A stretch of 16,864 nucleotides of DNA from Nanobdellota archaeon (GTDB taxonomy: Archaea > Nanobdellota > Nanobdellia > Pacearchaeales > GW2011-AR1), in the NCBI GenBank assembly GCA_030640395.1, contig DAOWJK010000054.1, forward strand, positions 1-16,864, written 5' to 3'. Position numbers and translations under genes: made by a program. The notes beneath the pieces were generated by a model, which was given only the letters and a program-made list of their open reading frames with translations, was not told the DNA's origin and did no database searches. Positions 5,985 to 11,955 of the stretch are shown here, piece after piece (position 1 is the stretch's first letter; each line of letters opens with the position of its first letter).

Positions 5985-6854
5985 TTAAACATTGCCTACA
6001 TAAACATATTTTAAATATTTCTTTCCAATTTCTTCTGCTTGTTCCAAAGTTTTAATTGGTGTAATTGGTTTGTTCAGCATTTTATATGCAGGAAAAAATC
6101 GGGAGATGTGCCACGGAATATTTTTGTTAACAGATGCAATAAACTTTGCAATTTTTTCCAACTCTTGTTTTGAATCATTCTCACCTGGAATAATTAATGT
6201 TGTAATTTCAATATGAATTTTCTTTTTATATGCTCTTTTTATTGTCTCTAAAACAGGTTGTAATCTTGCCTTGCAAATCTTTATATAGAACTCATCATTA
6301 AAAGATTTTAAATCAATATTCATAGCGTCGATATAAGGAGAGATATAATTCAGACACTCTTTTGTCATATAACCATTTGTAACTAAAATGTTTTTCAGGT
6401 TTTTTTGTTTTGCTAATTTTGCTGTGTCATGAGCAAACTCAATAAAAATTGTCGGCTCATTATAAGTGTAAGCAATTGATTTGCATTTATTTTTTATTGC
6501 TTCATCAACAATTTGTTCAGGAGATATTTCTTCTCCTAAAATTTTTCCATAAAATTCTTTAAACTGAGAAATGTTATAATTCTGGCAAAAACTGCATCTA
6601 AAATTACATCCAACTGTTCCTATAGAATAAGCATAAGTTCCTGGCAAAAAATGATATAATGGTTTTTTCTCAATCGGGTCAATCTGTTTTGCCATAACCT
6701 TTCCATAAACTAATAAATACAATTTTCCGTCGATGTTTTTTCTTACACCACAAATTCCAGTATTGTTAGGAGAAATTAAACATCTATGAGAGCAAGCTGA
6801 ACACCGGACATTTTTATCTTTTAGTTTTTTGTAAAGTGTGCATTCTTTTTTCAT
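5985..6854 (-). CDS. amrS: AmmeMemoRadiSam system radical SAM enzyme
   Basis: A radical S-adenosylmethionine enzyme of the COG1180 (PflA-like) group that pairs with Memo and AMMECR1 proteins. With the start at 6854 it has 289 residues. An N-terminal cysteine set C18/C21/C25 and C35 (CSACSHRC...CG) precedes the radical SAM motif CNFRCSFC, with C83, C87 and C90 holding the [4Fe-4S] cluster. YTYNEPTIF and VTNGYM, typical for this subgroup, follow, then the DLKSF and ITTLIIPGEND strands. Its reaction is not known. An upstream in-frame ATG at 6905 exists, but it would overlap the divergent amrB gene; MKKECTLYKKLKDKNVRC is the family-like N-terminus. A TATA-like element (6876-6884, reverse strand) sits about 26 nt upstream of this start, supporting it. 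Confidence 0.93.
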   Translation of the reverse strand: MKKECTLYKKLKDKNVRCSACSHRCLISPNNTGICGVRKNIDGKLYLLVYGKVMAKQIDPIEKKPLYHFLPGTYAYSIGTVGCNFRCSFCQNYNISQFKEFYGKILGEEISPEQIVDEAIKNKCKSIAYTYNEPTIFIEFAHDTAKLAKQKNLKNILVTNGYMTKECLNYISPYIDAMNIDLKSFNDEFYIKICKARLQPVLETIKRAYKKKIHIEITTLIIPGENDSKQELEKIAKFIASVNKNIPWHISRFFPAYKMLNKPITPIKTLEQAEEIGKKYLKYVYVGNV

Positions 6855-6887
6855 AATATTAATAAACATGTATTCATTAAATAATTT
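6855..6887. promoter_or_regulatory. Interlocked divergent promoters of amrS and amrB
   Basis: Only 33 nt separate the two start codons. ATATTAATAA (6855-6864) is centred about 28 nt before the amrB ATG and abuts the amrS start codon. On the reverse strand, AAATTATTTA (about 6876-6885) is centred about 26 nt before the amrS ATG and abuts the amrB start. Each gene's TATA box therefore occupies the other gene's predicted transcription start, so the two promoters should compete. Confidence 0.5.
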
Positions 6888-7580
6888 ATGGAATGGTATC
6901 CTCAAAACCCAGAAGAATTAAATAAAGTTGTAGAAGAATTTTTGTTTCAAAAGACAGAATTTAAAGGTGACATACATGGTTTGATTGTCCCTCACGCAGG
7001 TTATGAATTTTCTGGAGCAATTGCAGGAAAAGCTTTTTCTTTGTTAAAGAATAACAAAATAAACAAAGCAGTTATTTTAGGACCTTCGCATTATCTTGGT
7101 TTTCAGGGAATCAAAGCATTAAAAAAAATCAATACTCCTTTTGGAAAAATAAAAATTTTGAAAAATGATTTTGAAAAATTAAAGTATGAGCACTCTGTTG
7201 AAAATCAAATCCCTTTTTTACAAAAATTAAATCCAAATATCGAAGTCTTGCCGTTGGTTGTCGGAGAGATTTCCAATAAAGAGTCAGAAGAAATTGCTAA
7301 AAAAATTTTAAACCTCAACGCTGTTTATATTTTCTCAACAGACCTTTCACATTTCCTGCCTTATGAACAAGCTGTTAAAACAGATAAACAAACAATAAAA
7401 ATAATTGAAGATTTAAAAAAATTTGAGCATATTAATGCTTGCGGGAAATTTCCATTATTAATCATGATTCATTTATGCAAGTTAAAAAATTGGAAACCAA
7501 AATTAATTGAATATAAAAATTCAGGAGATATTATTGGAGATAAAAATTCTGTAGTAGGTTATGCAGGGTTTTGGTTTTGA
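6888..7580 (+). CDS. amrB: AmmeMemoRadiSam system protein B (Memo family)
   Basis: A 230-residue Memo-family protein (COG1355), related to class III extradiol dioxygenases. PHAGYEFSGAIAG at 35-47, ILGPSHY at 63-69, HSVENQIPF at 102-110, STDLSHFLPY at 150-159 and CGKFP at 185-189 are all recognisable. H36, H68 and C185 correspond by motif to residues reported as metal ligands in human MEMO1. The biochemical role in prokaryotes is unknown. The usual N-terminus (a short strand reading roughly RxPAVAGxFYP) is missing: this one opens with MEWYPQNPEEL, and a stop two codons upstream fixes the start. It is divergent from amrS; the third partner, AMMECR1 (amrA), is not in the window. The C-terminus SVVGYAGFWF is the normal family end. 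Confidence 0.92.
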   Translation: MEWYPQNPEELNKVVEEFLFQKTEFKGDIHGLIVPHAGYEFSGAIAGKAFSLLKNNKINKAVILGPSHYLGFQGIKALKKINTPFGKIKILKNDFEKLKYEHSVENQIPFLQKLNPNIEVLPLVVGEISNKESEEIAKKILNLNAVYIFSTDLSHFLPYEQAVKTDKQTIKIIEDLKKFEHINACGKFPLLIMIHLCKLKNWKPKLIEYKNSGDIIGDKNSVVGYAGFWF

Positions 7581-7624
7581 AACAAGAAGTGATGAAGAAG
7601 TTGAGTATTTGGAGAAATAAAAGA

Positions 7625-8365
7625 TTAACTCAATTGTGGGGTAGTGCATCCTGTTAATTCACCTAAAGCTTCCAAAGTTCTCCCACCTTCGTAAAGCTCA
7701 CCATTCAATTGAATTTCTGGAACATAACCTGTTTGAGTTTCTTCATTACATCTTTCCCTATTTTTTCCACATTCAACAAAAACAGAACTCGCAACATCAT
7801 ATCCCCCTAAAAGAGAAACTAAAGCTCTACAAGCAGGACAAGTATCAGAACCATAAATAACCATCCCATTATCTGCAAGACAATCATTAAACGCACTTAA
7901 TTCTTGTAATTCATCTTCAGAATATTCTGTCGTTGTAGGTTGTTGAGAAGATTGTTGTATTGCTTCCCCAATTATTGAAATTAATTCAGAACCTTGTTGA
8001 ATCCATTTACCATCCTTAGTAAAATATAAGGGAAGTTCTTGCCCTCTTGCAGAAAAAACAATTTCATAAATCCCACTTTTTTCACTAACTGACTCTATAA
8101 CTCCTCCTTGTCCATTAGATAATTTATTATTAAAAAAGTCTAAAGCTAAATTATTTATTTCTCCTTCATCAACAACTCCTCCAGTAATTGTCCCTCCGGT
8201 TATTCCTCCAAAATTTCCAATCAATAATATCAAACCTAAAACCCCGAGGACAAATGTCGAAAAAATCCACGGGTTCTCCCTCATTTTCTTAGTAAGTTTT
8301 CCCTCTTGATGAGAATGAATTTCTTCCCCTGCTTCTTTTTCAGGAACATGTTTTTCTTGGTCCAT
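7625..8365 (-). CDS. Membrane-anchored thioredoxin-like (CxxC) protein
   Basis: A 246-residue protein. A charged, lysine-ending N-tail (1-31) precedes one transmembrane segment at about 33-50, followed by a glycine-rich GGITGGTITGG linker. The positive residues before the helix predict N-inside topology with the rest outside the membrane. Residues about 68-128 form a small domain (ALDFFNNKL...YEIVFSARG...LYFTKDGKW) typical of the region before DsbA/thioredoxin domains in Woesearchaeota-type proteins. The C-terminal thioredoxin fold has MVIYGSDTCPACRAL with the redox pair C176/C179, cis-proline region GYVPEIQLNG at 213-222, and ELTGC at the end. The layout resembles the thioredoxin domain fused to VKOR enzymes. 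C162, C199, C206 and C240 may form structural disulfides. It probably acts in extracytoplasmic disulfide exchange. A TATA box lies about 25 nt upstream. Confidence 0.85.
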   Translation of the reverse strand: MDQEKHVPEKEAGEEIHSHQEGKLTKKMRENPWIFSTFVLGVLGLILLIGNFGGITGGTITGGVVDEGEINNLALDFFNNKLSNGQGGVIESVSEKSGIYEIVFSARGQELPLYFTKDGKWIQQGSELISIIGEAIQQSSQQPTTTEYSEDELQELSAFNDCLADNGMVIYGSDTCPACRALVSLLGGYDVASSVFVECGKNRERCNEETQTGYVPEIQLNGELYEGGRTLEALGELTGCTTPQLS

Positions 8366-8383
8366 TTTAATTTCAAGAAAAAT

Positions 8384-8395
8384 CCTTTTAAAAAC
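8384..8395 (-). promoter_or_regulatory. TATA promoter of the thioredoxin-like gene
   Basis: On the reverse strand this reads TTTTTAAAAGG, centred about 25 nt before the ATG at 8365, predicting a leaderless transcript. Confidence 0.5.
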
Positions 8396-8493
8396 ATTTT
8401 GGTGGAAGTTTTTTCAATTTAGCAGAAGGTTGGGGAAAGCCACGAAGACAAAATCATAGGATTGACAAAAAATAAAAATTAATTTTTAGGACA

Positions 8494-8509
8494 GGATAAA
8501 TTAATAAAG
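8494..8509 (+). promoter_or_regulatory. TATA promoter of the gene at 8531
   Basis: GGATAA followed by ATTAATAAAG (8500-8509) is centred about 27 nt before the ATG. The rest of the 165-nt divergent spacer (8366-8530) shows no ORF or obvious RNA. Confidence 0.45.
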
Positions 8510-8530
8510 ATACATCATTTTTAATAAATT

Positions 8531-9250
8531 ATGATTAAAACATTTTTTCATTATAGCCCAGACATAAACAAAATTGAAAAAAGTGGACATATTAAAGATG
8601 TTTCATTTGCTAAAACAAACACTTATGATGTTCTTTTGGATGTATGCCCCGAATTAATTTTAGATAAAGAGGAAATTAAAAAATTTAAGAAATACAAAAA
8701 AGAAAACAAATCAACAATTAAGAAATATGAAAGAGAACAAAAAAATGGTTCTTATGAATCAAAATATAAAAGTGCAAAGTTAAAATATAAAAATCCTCTT
8801 TTGAATGAATTTTTTAGTCAAAATAAGTTTGTTCTTGGTTTTGATGAAAAACTCCCACAAGGTTGGATAAAATGCGGTATGCTTCCTTTATTATCTTATA
8901 AGATTGGCAGGCAATTTTTAAAATTTAAAGTAACAAAAGAAATTGCAAAAAAATCTTTTGTTTTAGACCAAAAATATTGGAGTCCGCTTTTTTCTAAAAA
9001 GAAATTTGGCTTAAATAATTGGAATCCAAAATTTAAAATTGAAAAACATCCTAAAATGGTAAAAGAAGTTTTTGGAAAATATTATCTTTCAATAAAAAGA
9101 GTTTCAGATTATAAAAAAGGGGAATTTGAAGTTCCTGAATTTTGGATTTATGGGAAAATTCCATTTAAGAAATGTGAAATAGGAAAAATTTCTGAAAAAA
9201 TGTTTAACAAACTTTTAAAAGAGAGAGAAAAATTAAGAAGATTACTTTAA
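8531..9250 (+). CDS. Unknown 239-residue protein, possible ADP-ribosyltransferase-like fold
   Basis: No firm family. It is basic and soluble, with no signal peptide or membrane helix. Three segments stand out. The start reads TFFHYSPDINKIEKSGHI (H7, Y8, G19), like the opening H-Y/T-S strand and helix of several ADP-ribosyltransferase-like families. The middle has VLGFDEKLPQGWIKCGMLPL (101-120), then FLKFKV and KSFVLDQKYW. The end reads EFEVPEFWIYGKIPFKKCEIGKI (198-220), which matches the common ART ending of a glutamate strand followed by G-x-IP and x-I; E203 would be the candidate catalytic glutamate. A lysine-rich helical insertion (45-95) interrupts the N-terminal half. The resemblance is by eye only and an unrelated fold is possible. 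It has its own TATA promoter and converges on mcm with a 16-nt gap. Confidence 0.65.
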   Translation: MIKTFFHYSPDINKIEKSGHIKDVSFAKTNTYDVLLDVCPELILDKEEIKKFKKYKKENKSTIKKYEREQKNGSYESKYKSAKLKYKNPLLNEFFSQNKFVLGFDEKLPQGWIKCGMLPLLSYKIGRQFLKFKVTKEIAKKSFVLDQKYWSPLFSKKKFGLNNWNPKFKIEKHPKMVKEVFGKYYLSIKRVSDYKKGEFEVPEFWIYGKIPFKKCEIGKISEKMFNKLLKEREKLRRLL

Positions 9251-9266
9251 AATTTTCAATCCCCAA

Positions 9267-11291
9267 TCACATCTTTTGAAGATATCCCCGTCGTGGTTTG
9301 AAAATGATGCTGTTTTTCACAAGTTCTGTTATTGCATCTTCTAATTCTGTTTTTGTTAACTTGTCCCCTATTTCTTTTTCAATTTCTTCAACAGGAATTA
9401 ATTTTCCCATTTTATCTTCAAGTTCTGTTATCAAGTCTCTTACAATAAACACTTTGTTTCTTTGCGAGGCAGTTCGCCCCAAAGTTATTTTGTCAATGTC
9501 AAAAGTTTTGGACTCGTAATCATAGCCAACCTGAGTCAGATAATATTTTATAATTCCGATTGCTCTTTGAGCGTCTTCTTTTGTGACTTTTTTATTTAAT
9601 CTGACTTTTGCCGAGGCTTCAGACATTCTTATCAAAGCCTGCAGCTGCCTTGCTGAAATCGGGATTGGCCTTACTGCGCTATCCGACGAAACAGGTTTGT
9701 TCCTCAGCTCAACATAGAATTTTTTTATTTCTGCAACTGCCTCCTCACTTAATTCTGGTTTGATTCTTTGTTTGGCATAAGCAATGTACTTTCTGAAGAG
9801 GTCTCTTGGAATCAACATATCTTCCCCTTGTTTCCTGTGCTCAGATAAAACATGGCTCGCAATTCTTCTGTCTTTTTCTTTGTCTGGCAAATCCCTCAAG
9901 GTAAATATAACATCAAACCTGTTGATTAGTGTCGGGGGCAAATCAATTTGCTGGGCAATTGATTGGTAGGGGTCAAATCTTCCAAACTTTGGATTTGCCG
10001 CAGCAAGCACAGACGTCTCCGACCTCAATGTAGCTTGCACATTTGCCTTGGAAATTGTCACTGTTTGCTGCTCCATTGCCTCGTGCATGGCACTTCTGTC
10101 CCCGGGGTCCATTTTTTCCAGCTCATCAATGCATACTAAACCTTTATTTGACAAGACCATTGCTCCTGCTTCCAGACTCCATCCTCTAAGATATTCGTCG
10201 CGGACTACTGTTGCTGTGAGCCCTGCACCTGATGTTGATTTACCGACCACATATCTTCCTTTTGGAGAGATGTTTGCCATGAAATTTAAAGTTACAGATT
10301 TTGCCACACCAGGATCTCCCACTAATAAAATGTGAATGTCCCCTCTGCTTTTTTGTCCGTCTGCATAAATTTTCTGCACACCTGAAAATAATTGCAGCAC
10401 CAGGGATTTTTTTATTTCTTCATAACCCCAGACACTTGGAGTTATGCTTCGCGCGAATTTTTCAAATACCTCCGGGTCCTGAGAAAGCTCAAGTATTTGC
10501 TTTTCATCTTCCTCGCTTATGTCCAGTTCTTCAAAAGTTTCTTCCAAAGGAATAATATTGTTCACCTCAACTGCGAGCGCGAACCTTGTCGACAAACCCC
10601 CTGTTGACAGAGGCACAGGAACTTCTTTTAAAACGCCGATGATTTTTACCCTTGCGCCAGGGGTTGTTTTTTCTTCCATTCGCGGTTCAACTAAATCCTC
10701 TTTCACAAAAGTATCAATTCTTTTTGGCTGTTCCCCTCCCACAAGAGATTCAGGCGATTCTTCAATTACCAATCTTTGAGTGTCAACCATTTCCTTGCTA
10801 ATCAATTTAAATCCCCCTCTTCTTCCACACGAGCATCTTGAGGGTTCCCTGAATTTTTTTTCAATCTGCAAAACAGAAATAATTGTCCCGCAGCTTGGGC
10901 ACTCAAATTTTGCATTCACAACCTGGGGCAGGACATCTGAAGCCTGGCGAATAATTCCTTCTACGACAATTAATTCATTCAGATGCTTTGAACGAATGTT
11001 CCGGATTTTCATCTCCTGCACTTTCGGGAGATTTTTCAGTCTTATTCTGGCGTTTTTCACAAGACCTGATTCTTCAACAGCCACTTCAATAAGACTCAGG
11101 GTTTCTTCTGGATTTGAAAGGACTTCATCTGCGAGCTTGTTTGAGAATTCTGTCAAAGCCATAAAATCCAGATAAATAACATTATCTGCTTTTTTCAGGG
11201 ATTCTCCTAATTCTTTTTTATAAGACTCAAAAAAATTTTTCGCCTCAATTATTAATTCCTCATTTTTTGGTTTTGGTTTGTCCCCTTCCAT
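9267..11291 (-). CDS. mcm: MCM replicative DNA helicase
   Basis: The 674-residue length is typical for an archaeal MCM, the homohexameric 3'-5' helicase that unwinds DNA at the replication fork. The N-terminal domain has a zinc site with C131/C134/C153/C155 (CPSC...CSC) and an OB fold. The AAA+ core shows Walker A GDPGVAKS at 325-332, the helix-2-insert and presensor-1 region (RYVVGKSTSGAGLTA, WSLEAGAMVLS), Walker B CIDELEKM at 387-394, sensor 1 AAANP at 430-434 and the arginine finger LINRFD with R458. A C-terminal winged-helix segment ends GYLQKM. No intein or insertion was found. The reverse-strand TATA box at 11312-11322 is about 26 nt before the ATG. Codon use has more C/G-ending codons than adjacent unknown genes. 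It overlaps nothing and converges on the 8531 gene. Confidence 0.98.
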   Translation of the reverse strand: MEGDKPKPKNEELIIEAKNFFESYKKELGESLKKADNVIYLDFMALTEFSNKLADEVLSNPEETLSLIEVAVEESGLVKNARIRLKNLPKVQEMKIRNIRSKHLNELIVVEGIIRQASDVLPQVVNAKFECPSCGTIISVLQIEKKFREPSRCSCGRRGGFKLISKEMVDTQRLVIEESPESLVGGEQPKRIDTFVKEDLVEPRMEEKTTPGARVKIIGVLKEVPVPLSTGGLSTRFALAVEVNNIIPLEETFEELDISEEDEKQILELSQDPEVFEKFARSITPSVWGYEEIKKSLVLQLFSGVQKIYADGQKSRGDIHILLVGDPGVAKSVTLNFMANISPKGRYVVGKSTSGAGLTATVVRDEYLRGWSLEAGAMVLSNKGLVCIDELEKMDPGDRSAMHEAMEQQTVTISKANVQATLRSETSVLAAANPKFGRFDPYQSIAQQIDLPPTLINRFDVIFTLRDLPDKEKDRRIASHVLSEHRKQGEDMLIPRDLFRKYIAYAKQRIKPELSEEAVAEIKKFYVELRNKPVSSDSAVRPIPISARQLQALIRMSEASAKVRLNKKVTKEDAQRAIGIIKYYLTQVGYDYESKTFDIDKITLGRTASQRNKVFIVRDLITELEDKMGKLIPVEEIEKEIGDKLTKTELEDAITELVKNSIIFKPRRGYLQKM

Positions 11292-11311
11292 AGAAATAGA
11301 AAAAGAAAATT

Positions 11312-11322
11312 CTTTTTATAGT
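11312..11322 (-). promoter_or_regulatory. TATA promoter of mcm
   Basis: The reverse strand reads ACTATAAAAAG, centred about 26 nt before the mcm ATG, predicting a leaderless transcript. Confidence 0.55.
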
Positions 11323-11381
11323 TTGTTGTAAAAAATTAGTTATTTTGAAAAGAAAGAATTAATTTAAGAGTGGTTACAGAA

Positions 11382-11398
11382 CGAAAAGTTTAAAAATA
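11382..11398 (+). promoter_or_regulatory. BRE/TATA promoter of the gene at 11421
   Basis: CGAAAA (11382-11387) precedes GTTTAAAAAT (11388-11397). The TATA centre lies about 28 nt before the ATG. The BRE-like CGAAA core also appears before the gene at 1701. Confidence 0.55.
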
Positions 11399-11420
11399 GC
11401 AAATTGATTTAATTATTAAA

Positions 11421-11816
11421 ATGGATATCGAAAAAATTGCAACAAATACATCTTTCAAAAATCATTCTATGTTAGAAGAAACTAAATTGAATAATAAAGA
11501 AAGAATGTTGAAAAGGTTTAATACTAAGTGGTTGGAGAAATGTTATGCTCCTGTTGGGCACGTTTATTCTGTAATAGTTGAAGAATTAAATATTAAAAAT
11601 CCTGATTTACAAGGATTTATTGAAACAATTAATCAAGACTTAACATCTAACGGAAATAGTTTTGCTTGTATAAAAAACCCATTAGAAACATTTTACTCAA
11701 GAACTATCCGACCTCTATCAAGATTTTTAGGGGAAAAAATTAGAGATGGAGAAATAACTGAAAAATCTTGTGATTTAATTATGAAAGAGGCTTGCGGAGG
11801 CGTTTTACCTTATTAA
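11421..11816 (+). CDS. Unrecognised 131-residue protein
   Basis: No family was recognised. The sequence looks mainly helical and soluble: a polar N-terminus (1-25), then NKERMLKRFNTKWLEKCY, VYSVIVEELNI, a DLQGFIETINQDLTSNG region, TFYSRTIRPLSRFLGEKIRDGEI and a C-terminal helix ending ACGGVLPY. Three cysteines (near 41, 82 and 116) and one more at 124 are scattered and do not form an obvious metal motif. A well-formed BRE/TATA pair 28 nt upstream supports real expression. It is divergent from mcm (129-nt gap between starts) and followed by a T-rich stretch, so it is probably a single-gene unit. Confidence 0.65.
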   Translation: MDIEKIATNTSFKNHSMLEETKLNNKERMLKRFNTKWLEKCYAPVGHVYSVIVEELNIKNPDLQGFIETINQDLTSNGNSFACIKNPLETFYSRTIRPLSRFLGEKIRDGEITEKSCDLIMKEACGGVLPY

Positions 11817-11887
11817 CTTCCCAGTCACATCTTTTGCAACCAAAAAATAAACTTTCTTAACATCTTTCAAAAATAAATTTTTCATTC

Positions 11888-11909
11888 AATTATTTTTTAT
11901 TTTCCCTTT
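11888..11909 (+). terminator. T-rich terminator-like tract after the 11421 gene
   Basis: T-runs (ATTATTTTTTATTTTCCCTTT) lie about 75 nt after the stop and before the RSH promoter. This is suggestive of archaeal U-run termination, weak in such A+T-rich DNA. Confidence 0.25.
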
Positions 11910-11925
11910 CAAAAAAAATCCTAAC

Positions 11926-11936
11926 ATTTTTAAATT
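11926..11936 (+). promoter_or_regulatory. TATA promoter of the RelA/SpoT homologue
   Basis: CATTTTTAAATT is centred about 25 nt before the ATG at 11956, predicting a leaderless transcript. No operator-like repeat was seen around it. Confidence 0.5.
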
Positions 11937-11955
11937 TACATTATCTGATAAAAAT

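Noticed and set aside
6855..6905. Longer amrS start at 6905
   Set aside because: It would overlap the amrB start by 18 nt, and the added residues are not family-like. The start at 6854 gives the usual N-terminus and a TATA box at the right distance.
8366..8530. Possible small RNA in the divergent spacer
   Set aside because: The G-rich patch near 8400-8450 forms no convincing stem and has no C/D or H/ACA motifs.
9784..11175. Several open frames on the + strand across the mcm gene
   Set aside because: They are antisense to a full-length, motif-complete MCM; their translations are low in coding character and their starts lack promoters.
11820..11836. Near-repeat of the mcm 3' end (16 of 17 bases shared with 9262-9278)
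   Set aside because: One mismatch in 17 bases is expected by chance in A+T-rich DNA of this length, and no longer similarity surrounds it.
11805..11885. 26-codon reverse-strand ORF ending inside the 11421 gene
   Set aside because: The peptide has a coding-like look (KKVYFLVAKDVTGKL), but it is very short, without a promoter at the usual distance or a recognisable family.
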